Below, piece by piece: positions 1-8,094 of a stretch of DNA of 64,000 bases. This DNA comes from JAPPLB01 sp965204095 (GTDB lineage Bacteria; Acidobacteriota; Terriglobia; Bryobacterales; UBA6623): contig OZ241991.1 in assembly GCA_965204095.1 (NCBI GenBank), forward strand, positions 4,836,001-4,900,000. Direction: 5' to 3'. Every line of letters starts with the position of its first letter. The stretch's first letter is position 1. The position numbers and the translations under genes are program-made. Under the pieces are notes generated by a model that was given only the letters and a program-made list of their open reading frames with translations, searched no databases and had not been told where the DNA came from.

Positions 1-2
1 CC

Positions 3-1277
3 ATGATGCGCGTCTTCCAAAACGTCAAGACGCCGAAGAAGATGCTCATGGGGCCATGGGTACACCAGCGTCCGCACCAGTCCGTGCCCGGCCCGCGCAT
101 CAACCACCTCAACGAGATGGCACGGTTCTTCGCCCACTACTTGCGCGGCGAGGATACGGGTTTCATGGACGAGGCGCCCGTGCAGGTTTACATGCAGCGC
201 TACTCGAAGCCCAGCCGCACGCTCGACCCGACACCCGGTCACTGGCGCAACGGCACCGACATCGCGCCGTCCGCAACGAGAGAGTTGACCTTCTATCCAG
301 GGAGCGGCGGTCGGCTCACCGCCGAGCCCGCCTCGGAGGAGAGTTTCGACGAGTTCGAGTACATCCCCACTGTGGGCGCCGAGAACGGCTACTGGTCCGC
401 AGGTGGGATGAGTTTCTACCTACCCGCTGACCAGCGTCCCGACGAGGCACTGTCGCTCACGTATACGACCGAACCGCTCGAGGAGGACCTGCGCATCCTC
501 GGTTGGCCGAAGGTCGTACTGCACGGATCATCCTCGGCAGAGGTCGCCACCTTCGTGGCCAAGATCGCCGAGGTTGCCGACGATGGATCGACCGCGCTGA
601 TCGTCGACGGCTCACTGAACGGCACCCGCCGGGGCGTGCTCGCCGAAGCGCTGAAAAAGCCCAAGCCGATGGTCCCGGGCGAGGTCTATGAACTCGACAT
701 TCCGATGTTCCCGACCGGCTGGGTCGTCAAGAAGGGGCACCGGCTTCGGCTCGCGGTCTCGGGGGCCGACTTCCCGAACCTCTGGCCGACGCCCTATGAG
801 GCGACGAATCGCGTCTATCGCGGCGGACAATACGCTTCACGAATCGTGCTGCCGGTTGTCCCAGAATCGAAGCTTTCACCGCCGCAATTTCTGCCGGCGC
901 CGCATCTCGAAACCATCGTCAAGTCCTACGGCGAAGCGCCTGCACAGCAGACCATCGTCGACCAAATCAAGGGTACCGTCACTGTGACAAACAAGACGGC
1001 GGGCACGGTCGTTCTCGAGGACAACCTCGGCTCTCTCTACCGCAACCGGCAGTTTCGCTGCACGGCCGATCGCAACCGCCCCGACCGCGCAAGCATCGTC
1101 GGAACGCACCGCTACGTTTTGACGCGCGACAGCGATAAAATCGAAGTCGTCGCCGAAAGCTCGATCCGCGCTACTCGCGACGCCTTCCACCTGCTGATCG
1201 ACCTCAACGTCACCAAAAACGGCCGTCCCTTCTTCCAGAAACAGTGGACCGTCTCCGAGCCGCGGCAATTGATGTGA
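3..1277 (+). CDS. CocE/NonD-type hydrolase (X-Pro dipeptidyl-peptidase family), 3' part only
   Basis: The window opens inside this gene, so the start used is only the first in-frame ATG. The visible 424 residues match the C-terminal half of CocE/NonD serine hydrolases, which cleave acyl esters or N-terminal Xaa-Pro dipeptides. A GPWVHQ stretch near residue 18 fits the family's catalytic-histidine region (usually GPWxH). After it comes the beta-rich PepX_C jelly-roll domain, with a KGHRLRLAVSGADFPN stretch near residue 240 typical of this module. The nucleophilic serine and aspartate would lie upstream of the window. The substrate cannot be told from this part. The next gene is convergent. Confidence 0.8.
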   Translation: MMRVFQNVKTPKKMLMGPWVHQRPHQSVPGPRINHLNEMARFFAHYLRGEDTGFMDEAPVQVYMQRYSKPSRTLDPTPGHWRNGTDIAPSATRELTFYPGSGGRLTAEPASEESFDEFEYIPTVGAENGYWSAGGMSFYLPADQRPDEALSLTYTTEPLEEDLRILGWPKVVLHGSSSAEVATFVAKIAEVADDGSTALIVDGSLNGTRRGVLAEALKKPKPMVPGEVYELDIPMFPTGWVVKKGHRLRLAVSGADFPNLWPTPYEATNRVYRGGQYASRIVLPVVPESKLSPPQFLPAPHLETIVKSYGEAPAQQTIVDQIKGTVTVTNKTAGTVVLEDNLGSLYRNRQFRCTADRNRPDRASIVGTHRYVLTRDSDKIEVVAESSIRATRDAFHLLIDLNVTKNGRPFFQKQWTVSEPRQLM

Positions 1278-1428
1278 GTGGGGTATCCATTCATTCAGGT
1301 AGCCTCAAGATGTAGTACTCGGACTGGTGGAGGATTACCCACGCGACTTGATCGAGTTCGAGGCGCGGTTCGGGGCCGAGGAGGCCTGTCGGTGGCTGGA
1401 CACGCGCTGCGGTCCGTCACTCGCAGGA

Positions 1429-2943
1429 TCAATGCCGCAAGGTCACGGGCTGCGGAGCTTCCACTCTACCCGGCGGCCGCTGGCCGCTGCCGGAGCGGGC
1501 GCGATCCCCGAGTTCCGATCTTGCCCGATCCGCTACCTCCAACAGCTGGGCGACTATGTCTGGCCTGGCGCTCGCCAGGTCTGTTTGGCTCGCGGGATCG
1601 TCGACAACATTGAAGAGCATCGGTCTGCCAGAGTCGATAGCGTCGAAATGCGGGTGGCGGCGATTGGGCCCGGCCAGCGGAATGAACAGTTTCCAGGGGC
1701 CGACTCGGACCGCCTGCAGTTCATCTTGCTGGTAGTAGTAGAGCTCGCGGCGTGGAGAGCGGGCCGAACCGGAGCCAAGGAGCGCGTCGCCGACGTTCAT
1801 GCCGTCGATCACGCGATCCGTCGGCAGTGGGTGTCCAGCCATGGCCGCGAACGTCGGAAGCAGGTCCATCATGCTCATCAGCTCGCCGGACACCGTGCTT
1901 CCCGGGATCGTACCCGGCCACCACGCAATTGCCGGAACACGGAATGCCCCCTCTGCGGTTGTGTAGCCGCGTCCGTGCAGCGGGAGATTGCTTCCTCTGG
2001 CCAAGCTGCTCGAGTCGCCGGCCAGCGGGGCGCCGTTATCCGATGTCCAGAGCACGAGCGTGCGACCGTCCAGGCCATCATCGGCGAGCTTGTCGAGGAT
2101 TTGTCCGGTCGACCAGTCGAGTTCTTCGACCGCGTCGCCCCAGGCCCCGTTGCGGCTCTGGCCGCGAAACGCCTCGCTGGCGAACGGCGCTCTCTCGCTT
2201 CCGGGCATCGCGTGCGACAGGAAAAGAAAGAAGGGCCGGTCCTGGTGGGCCTCGATGAATTCCAGGGCGCGTTCCGTGTATCGCTTCGTCAGCAAATTGC
2301 GGTCGACTGGCGCCTCGATCACTTCCTCGTTTTCCATCAGCGGCAGGGGTGGCCATCTGTTCCCCTCGAGCCGTGTCAGATTTCGGCCCCGGTCGTGCGT
2401 CATGTCGTCGCTGTACGGAATCCCGAAATATGAGTCGAATCCATGGCGTGTGGGGAGGAACTCGGGCTGGTCCCCCAAATGCCACTTGCCGATGATTGCA
2501 GTCGCATAGCCACCTTCGTTCAGGAGTTCCGCGATGGTGGTTTCGTCGCGATTGATGCCGTATGGGGAAACGGGCCGCAGCACCTGCCCGTCCCGCGGGT
2601 TCGTGTGCAGCCCGACACGCTGGGCGTAGCAGCCTGTCATGAGGCTGGCTCTCGATGGCGTGCAGACGCCTGCGCTGGCGTAGAAATGGGTCAGCTTCCG
2701 GCCTTCCCCCGCCATTCGGTTCAGGTGCGGCGTTCTGTGCAGTGTCGAACCGAACGGCTCCGTGTCGCCGTACCCGAGGTTGTCGCAGAGGATGACGATG
2801 AAGTTCGGCAGTTTCTCTTGCGAGCCTGAACACCCTGTCAGTGTCAGCAACAACAGTGCGGATAGGAGCGGCCGCATCAGAAGAGAATCGATTCGACAAC
2901 CGTAAGGGCCACGCCGGTACATTCGTTCAGACGTGGATTTCAT
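1429..2943 (-). CDS. sulfatase (arylsulfatase family), probable lipoprotein
   Basis: Sulfatase that would hydrolyse sulfate esters, probably on sulfated polysaccharides, outside the cytoplasm. C-T-P-S-R-A at residues 94-99 is the signature whose cysteine becomes formylglycine, so an FGE-type maturase is needed. Metal ligands are suggested by the N-terminal CDNLGYGD and by WTSDNGAP further on. A hydrophobic stretch ends in the lipobox LTGC (Cys38), predicting a lipoprotein. Two starts compete. The 2943 ATG has GGGAGG five bases upstream. An internal ATG at 2877 (MRPLL) gives a cleaner signal peptide but lacks a ribosome site. Length is normal for the family. The substrate is unknown. Confidence 0.9.
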   Translation of the reverse strand: MKSTSERMYRRGPYGCRIDSLLMRPLLSALLLLTLTGCSGSQEKLPNFIVILCDNLGYGDTEPFGSTLHRTPHLNRMAGEGRKLTHFYASAGVCTPSRASLMTGCYAQRVGLHTNPRDGQVLRPVSPYGINRDETTIAELLNEGGYATAIIGKWHLGDQPEFLPTRHGFDSYFGIPYSDDMTHDRGRNLTRLEGNRWPPLPLMENEEVIEAPVDRNLLTKRYTERALEFIEAHQDRPFFLFLSHAMPGSERAPFASEAFRGQSRNGAWGDAVEELDWSTGQILDKLADDGLDGRTLVLWTSDNGAPLAGDSSSLARGSNLPLHGRGYTTAEGAFRVPAIAWWPGTIPGSTVSGELMSMMDLLPTFAAMAGHPLPTDRVIDGMNVGDALLGSGSARSPRRELYYYQQDELQAVRVGPWKLFIPLAGPNRRHPHFDAIDSGRPMLFNVVDDPASQTDLASARPDIVAQLLEVADRARSELGDRARSGSGQRPPGRVEAPQPVTLRH

Positions 2944-3146
2944 GGGGCCTCCCGAGTTCCGGTTGCCGGGTGAACGGCAATGAGGACACTACACCCTCAC
3001 ACTTCCACAGGAGAAAAATCAACTGAAGCTCAACTGACTGCATTGTCCGTCAGCGATTCATTGGGACTTGCACGCTGCAGAGGCACGTAACAGAATGTGA
3101 GCCTGTAGTCGCATTTTCGAGTGTGTAGGGCTGACGAGGGGAACTT

Positions 3147-4256
3147 GTGCGCAAGACGTATCGTGTCGGGGTGATCGGGTCAACCGGCAAGGGTAACTAC
3201 GGGCACGGACTCGATACGGCGTTCCGGCGAGCCGCGAATGTCCAGGTGGTAGCCGTTGCCGACGACGATCCGCAGGGCAGGGCGAAAACCGGGCAACGCC
3301 TCGGCGTGGATCGACTCTACGCCGACTACCGGCGCATGCTCGAGGCGGAGAAACTCGACATCGTTTCCATCGGACCCCGCTGGGTCACGCTCCGCGTCGC
3401 CATGGTTGAGGCGGCCGCCGGCGCCGGATGCCACATCTATTGCGAGAAGCCATTCGCGCCGGATCTGATCGCTGCCGACGCCATGATGGCCGCATGCCGC
3501 AAGGCAGGCGTGAAGATCGCGCTGGCCCATCAGTTCCGGGGGATGCCGCCGGTTCAGAGGGCGATTCGGGATGTGCGCGCGGGCAAGTACGGGAAGCTGC
3601 TGCGCATGTATGCTCGTCCCAAGGACGATCACCGCGGAGGCGGTGAAGAACTGACCGTTCACGGGACACACTTGTTTGACATGATGATTGCATTCGCTGG
3701 AAGACCTCGATGGGTGAGCGGACACATCGCTGTCGGGAATCGGGACGCCACGGAGCGTGACCGACATGAGGGGAAGGAGCCGGTCGGACCGATCGCGGGC
3801 GATTCGATTGCCGCAACGTTCGGATTCTCGAACGGCGTTCACGGTTTTTTCCATTCCACGGCCAATATGGATCGTCCCGGTCGATTGCTGTACGGCTTGC
3901 GGATCGAGTGTGAAAAGGCTTTGCTGCATGTCCGCCGCTTGGGCGATGTCTACGTCTATCCGGCATCCGTCGTTCTGCCCGACGTCCCCGATCTGTCCTG
4001 GCAGAAAACATGGATCGAAAGGTGGCATTTCACTCCCGAGCACAAGCCGCGCGACATGAGCGACTGGATTGCCCGCGGCAACCACTATCTCGTTCATCAA
4101 CTCATCAAGGCAATCGAGGAAGATCGAGAGCCCATCGCAAGTGGGGGAAACGCCCTGTTCATCATGGAGATGGTTCAAGGAGTGTATGCATCTCACTTCA
4201 ACGACGGACAGCGAGTCCCGATCCCGCAGACCGAGCGGCGGCACCCCTTAAGCTAG
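3147..4256 (+). CDS. Gfo/Idh/MocA-family NAD(P)-dependent oxidoreductase
   Basis: Predicted sugar or polyol dehydrogenase of the glucose-fructose oxidoreductase family. The N-terminal Rossmann fold begins with GVIGSTGKGNYG, a longer variant of the usual GxGxxG turn. CEKPFAP near residue 98 carries the family's EKP motif, whose lysine is catalytic. The C-terminal alpha/beta domain follows. The GTG start has GAGGGG five bases upstream. There is no signal peptide, so it acts in the cytoplasm, unlike the many Tat-exported members in acidobacteria. It is followed within 35 bases by a glycosyltransferase on the same strand. The substrate cannot be inferred. Confidence 0.88.
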   Translation: MRKTYRVGVIGSTGKGNYGHGLDTAFRRAANVQVVAVADDDPQGRAKTGQRLGVDRLYADYRRMLEAEKLDIVSIGPRWVTLRVAMVEAAAGAGCHIYCEKPFAPDLIAADAMMAACRKAGVKIALAHQFRGMPPVQRAIRDVRAGKYGKLLRMYARPKDDHRGGGEELTVHGTHLFDMMIAFAGRPRWVSGHIAVGNRDATERDRHEGKEPVGPIAGDSIAATFGFSNGVHGFFHSTANMDRPGRLLYGLRIECEKALLHVRRLGDVYVYPASVVLPDVPDLSWQKTWIERWHFTPEHKPRDMSDWIARGNHYLVHQLIKAIEEDREPIASGGNALFIMEMVQGVYASHFNDGQRVPIPQTERRHPLS

Positions 4257-4290
4257 AGCGAGGATCAGGGCGTCCCATACCTCGCTGTTC

Positions 4291-5037
4291 GTGAAAATTA
4301 CCGGCACCATCATTACCCTCAACGAAGAGAAGAATTTGCCGCGCAGTATGGAATCGCTCGCATGGTGCGACGAAGTTTTGGTCGTCGACTCCGGCTCGAA
4401 GGACCGGACTATCGAGATCGCCAAGCATGCGGGAGCCAGAGTGTTGCATCGGGACTGGACGGGGTATGCCGATCAGAAGAATTACGCCGCGGAAGCAGCC
4501 TCGCACGATTGGATCCTCTCGTTGGACGCGGACGAAGTTTTGAGCGAGGGCTTGCGGGAAGAAATCCTGCGGGTCAGGAGCAGTTCTCCTGAGGTCGCGG
4601 CTTTTCGCTTTCCGCGGCGGGCCCACTACCTGGGGAAGTGGATCAATCATTCAGGCTGGTATCCGGATCGCAAGATTCGGCTCTACGACCGCCGGAAGGC
4701 AAAGTGGGTGGGCGACTTCATTCATGAGTCCGTCGTAACGCACGAACCGATTGGGGAACTGCACGGCGACCTGCTGCACTACACCTGTGACAGCTTTGCG
4801 AGCCATCTGGCGTCGCTGGACCGCTATACGGATTTGGCGGCCCGTGAAATCGCCGAATGCGGACAGAAGGTCGGCTGCAGCCGCCTGCTCATCGACCCGC
4901 CCTGGACATTCATCAGGACATTCTTTCTACAGTTCGGTTTTCTGGACGGAATTCACGGACTCGCAATCGCCTACACCGCATCGCGGTACGTCTATTTGAA
5001 GTACGCCAAGGCGCGCACCCTGAACTCAGGCAGATGA
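4291..5037 (+). CDS. family 2 glycosyltransferase (WaaE/KdtX-like)
   Basis: Inverting GT-A glycosyltransferase of 248 residues, close in layout to lipopolysaccharide core transferases of the WaaE/KdtX type. The start MKITGTIITLNEEKNLPRSM with the TLNEE motif, then VVDSGSKDRT, and a DxD-like LDADE near residue 76 mark the nucleotide-sugar site. The C-terminal part is amphipathic and probably membrane-attached. GTG is the start. Its stop overlaps the next gene's ATG by ATGA, so the two are translationally coupled. With lpxD downstream, a role in outer-membrane glycolipid assembly is likely but inferred. Confidence 0.88.
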   Translation: MKITGTIITLNEEKNLPRSMESLAWCDEVLVVDSGSKDRTIEIAKHAGARVLHRDWTGYADQKNYAAEAASHDWILSLDADEVLSEGLREEILRVRSSSPEVAAFRFPRRAHYLGKWINHSGWYPDRKIRLYDRRKAKWVGDFIHESVVTHEPIGELHGDLLHYTCDSFASHLASLDRYTDLAAREIAECGQKVGCSRLLIDPPWTFIRTFFLQFGFLDGIHGLAIAYTASRYVYLKYAKARTLNSGR

Positions 5038-5960
5038 GAATCCTGCACATTGATACGGGTCCCGACCTGCGGGGTGGACAGCGTCAACTCTTGATACTGC
5101 TACAGGGCCTGGAGGCGCGCGGGCACGAGCAGACTCTTTTGGCGCGAGGTGAGACGTTGCAAGCTTGGCCGGGGGCGCCCGTGATGAAAGGGTCTCTCTG
5201 GAGGCTCTCACGCACTGTCGATGTCGTGCACGCCCACGACGGCCGAGGACACGCGCTCGCGGCCCAATTCTGCTGGAGTAAGCCTCTCGTGGTATCACGG
5301 CGTGTTGCCTTTCCCATCAAGAAGGGCATCTTTTCGAAGATCAAGTACCTGCGAGCGCAGAAGTACCTCGCTGTGTCCCGGTATGTTCTGGAGATGTTGC
5401 TGCAGTCAGGCATCCCCGAGAGGAAGATATCGGTGGTTTATGACAGCGTTGAGCGGCGCGAGCTGGTATCGGACAAAGCGTCTGTAGCATCGCGCACTGC
5501 AGGCGAACCCTTGCGTGTCCTCACACCGCAAATCGATGACCCCCTGAAGAGATCGGACATCGTGCAGCAAGCCTGCAAGAAACTCGGAGCTGAGGTGATT
5601 CTGTCAGCGGACTTGAAACGCGATATGGATCAGGCCGATCTGTTCGCCTATCTGTCGGAAAGCGAGGGGTTGGGATCTGCGGTCTTGCTGGCGATGGCTC
5701 ACAGAAAGCCGGTCATAGCCAGCCGTGTCGGCGGCCTTCCCGAGATTGTGATCGATGAACTGACGGGACTGCTGGTAGACAACGACGTGGAGCCTGTGAC
5801 GGACGCGATCAGGCGCATCAGCCAGGACGCTGAACTGGCTGCGGGGTGCGTGGACAGGGCCTTTCAGCAGATTTTGAACCGATTTACCGATGATATAATG
5901 GTGCGGCGCACGGAAGAGGCTTATCAATCTGTCATGCGCAGAGCCCTGCCAATCGTGTGA
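5034..5960 (+). CDS. family 4 glycosyltransferase
   Basis: GT-B glycosyltransferase of 308 residues, short for the family. The N-terminal domain begins MRILHIDTGPDLRGGQRQ, with the glycine-rich acceptor loop typical of GT4 enzymes. The C-terminal domain has ESEGLGSAVLLAMAHRKPVIAS followed by GGLPEI, the E-x7-E region that binds the nucleotide sugar. The open frame continues upstream to 4857, but that part lies inside the preceding gene. The ATG at 5034 overlaps the previous stop (ATGA), so it is taken as the start. It probably works with the neighbouring family 2 enzyme on the same envelope glycan. Confidence 0.87.
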   Translation: MRILHIDTGPDLRGGQRQLLILLQGLEARGHEQTLLARGETLQAWPGAPVMKGSLWRLSRTVDVVHAHDGRGHALAAQFCWSKPLVVSRRVAFPIKKGIFSKIKYLRAQKYLAVSRYVLEMLLQSGIPERKISVVYDSVERRELVSDKASVASRTAGEPLRVLTPQIDDPLKRSDIVQQACKKLGAEVILSADLKRDMDQADLFAYLSESEGLGSAVLLAMAHRKPVIASRVGGLPEIVIDELTGLLVDNDVEPVTDAIRRISQDAELAAGCVDRAFQQILNRFTDDIMVRRTEEAYQSVMRRALPIV

Positions 5961-6796
5961 TCCTTCCGCTGATTTCCGGTTTGGCGCTTGCATTCCTCTG
6001 CGGCCTGCTGGTTGGGAGTTTTCTCAACGTTTGTATCCATCGCTGGCCGCGCGGCGAGTCGGTGGTGCGGCCGCGGTCCCGCTGCCCAACTTGCGAGAAG
6101 ACGATTCCGTGGTACGACAACGTTCCGGTTCTCAGTTATCTGGTGTTGAAGGGGTGTTGCCGGTATTGTCCGGCAGCGATCGCGCCACACTATCCTGTCG
6201 TCGAGTTGCTCAACGGCCTTTTCTACGCATTCATCTATTGGTGTTACGGTGTTGACCCCATGGCTTGGAAGCTGGCTTTGTTCGTCTCGATGATGCTAGT
6301 GCTTGTGGTGACGGACTGGAGGGAATACATCCTTCCGGACGAGCTTACGATCGGGGGACTGATCATCGGTTGGGCAATCAGCCCATTTGTCTATCTCGAC
6401 GGCGAAGCCTCACGGCTGTTTCTGATCATTCTCGAAAAGCAGTATTCCCCCGGGCTCGTCTCGGTGCTGGAGTCGTTCGCCGCCTCGCTACTGATAGCGG
6501 GCTTTTTGTTCCTGATGGGCGAGGCGTACTACCGCCTGCGCCATGTCGAGGGTCTCGGCTTCGGCGACGTGAAGATGGTTGCGATGATAGGAGCCTTCTG
6601 GGGTTTCGGCGACACGTTGCTCACGTTGATACTCGGCTCGTTGCTCGGATCGGTCGTGGGGATCGAGATGGTTCTGCTGGCCCGCAAGGGTTGGGGCCAT
6701 GCCTTGCCCTTCGGGGCGTATCTGGGAGCAACAGCGATCGTAGTCGCGTTGTGGGGCGATGATATTCTGAGCTGGTACTTCCAGGCTTTCTCCTGA
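5957..6796 (+). CDS. pilD: type IV prepilin peptidase / N-methyltransferase
   Basis: Membrane aspartic peptidase (A24) that cleaves leader peptides of type IV pilins and pseudopilins and N-methylates the new end. The N-terminal methyltransferase domain has the zinc tetrad CPTC (43-46) and CRYC (68-71) in a cytoplasmic loop. The two catalytic aspartates are visible as D120 in VVTDWREYILPDEL and D204 in GFGDVKM. About eight membrane segments are seen. Length (279) is normal. The GTG start overlaps the stop of the glycosyltransferase (GTGA). The pilus genes it would serve are outside the window. Confidence 0.95.
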   Translation: MILPLISGLALAFLCGLLVGSFLNVCIHRWPRGESVVRPRSRCPTCEKTIPWYDNVPVLSYLVLKGCCRYCPAAIAPHYPVVELLNGLFYAFIYWCYGVDPMAWKLALFVSMMLVLVVTDWREYILPDELTIGGLIIGWAISPFVYLDGEASRLFLIILEKQYSPGLVSVLESFAASLLIAGFLFLMGEAYYRLRHVEGLGFGDVKMVAMIGAFWGFGDTLLTLILGSLLGSVVGIEMVLLARKGWGHALPFGAYLGATAIVVALWGDDILSWYFQAFS

Positions 6797-6891
6797 CCCG
6801 AGCGGCTTGGATCGGCGGAAGTACAGGCCCTGTGTCAATCGAGCGGGACCTTCTGGTTGGCCTGATCCACTGGAGCCGCTCCTCGCTTCCC

Positions 6892-7932
6892 ATGAAACTA
6901 CAAGAGATTGCGGAACGACTCGGCTGCGATATCGCGGGCGACGCCGAAGTCGAAATCAAAGGTGTTGCCGGGCTCGAAGAAGCCGGTCCCGAGGAGTTGA
7001 CTTTCCTTTCGAACCCTCGCTACAAACGGTTGCTCAAGACGACTCTCGCGGCCGCGGTGATCGTAAGAGAAGAGCCAGACGTTGGCGGCTCGACTTACCT
7101 GATTTCCGAAAACCCGTATCTCGATTTCGCGCGTGCCCTGGAACTCTTCTATCAGCCGCCCGTGCCGGGAAACGGCATCCACCCATCGGCGGTGATCGTT
7201 GATTCCGCAGTGATCGGCTCCAACGCCAGCATCGGACCTTATGTGGTGATCGGAGAAGACGTGGTCATCGGTGACAACGCCGTGATTCATCCCCATGTCA
7301 CGATTTACCGCGGCGCACGCGTCGGCGATGATTTCGTGGCTCATTCGAACGCTGTCGTCCGTGAGTTCTGTGAAATCGGCGATCGCGTCGTACTGCAGAA
7401 CGGGGCGATCATCGGCCCTGACGGCTACGGCTTTGCGCAGCGAGCGGACGGAACCCATCACAAGATCGTCCAAGCCGGCAAGGTCGTGATCGAAGATGAT
7501 GTCGAGATCCAGGCCGGCAGTTGCATCGACCGAGCGGCGGTCGGCGAGACACGTATCCGCAAGGGGACAAAGATCGACAACCTGGTGCAGATTGGCCATG
7601 CGGTCACGATCGGTGAGAACGGAATCATCTGTTCGCAGTCCGGGATCGCCGGAAGCACCACCCTGGGGGACAATTGCATGCTGGCCGGGCAGGTCGGGGT
7701 GACCGGCCACCTCACGATCGGAAACAACGTGCTGATGACCGCCAAGACCGGTGTCGGGAAAGACATTCCTGACGGCCGGAAGGTTTCCGGAGCGCCTTCG
7801 ATCGACAATCTCAGATGGCTGCGATGTACCGCTGTTTACAATCGGCTACCTGAATTGGATAAGACCGTATCGTCGCTTGACAAGAGGATTGCAGATCTGG
7901 AGGCCAAGTCCGGTGCGCGAGGTGAATCCTGA
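6892..7932 (+). CDS. lpxD: UDP-3-O-acylglucosamine N-acyltransferase (lipid A synthesis)
   Basis: Third step of lipid A synthesis: it adds an N-linked hydroxyacyl chain from acyl-ACP to UDP-3-O-acyl-glucosamine in the cytoplasm. The N-terminal uridine-binding domain (MKLQEIAERLGCD, then LTFLSNPRY) is followed by a long left-handed beta-helix of hexapeptide repeats (IGSNASIGPYVVIGEDVVIG and on). GYGFAQRADGTHHKI holds the likely catalytic histidine. The frame opens at a GTG at 6832, but ATG at 6892 gives the family's normal N-terminus and 346 residues. It stands apart from lpxA/fabZ here. It is strong evidence for a lipid A-bearing outer membrane. Confidence 0.95.
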   Translation: MKLQEIAERLGCDIAGDAEVEIKGVAGLEEAGPEELTFLSNPRYKRLLKTTLAAAVIVREEPDVGGSTYLISENPYLDFARALELFYQPPVPGNGIHPSAVIVDSAVIGSNASIGPYVVIGEDVVIGDNAVIHPHVTIYRGARVGDDFVAHSNAVVREFCEIGDRVVLQNGAIIGPDGYGFAQRADGTHHKIVQAGKVVIEDDVEIQAGSCIDRAAVGETRIRKGTKIDNLVQIGHAVTIGENGIICSQSGIAGSTTLGDNCMLAGQVGVTGHLTIGNNVLMTAKTGVGKDIPDGRKVSGAPSIDNLRWLRCTAVYNRLPELDKTVSSLDKRIADLEAKSGARGES

Positions 7933-8094
7933 GTCCATCCGAGCTGTCGCAAGTTGAGTCTACGAGGGCTGCGCCAAGTAGGAAAGAAGAACTCGGCCAT
8001 AGCCGCATCAGACCTATGGCGACGCTCGCTCATCCACGACGAAGATCCTATGTAGACAGCTGCTTCCTTCGAGGGCAGCACCTTAGTCAGAAAC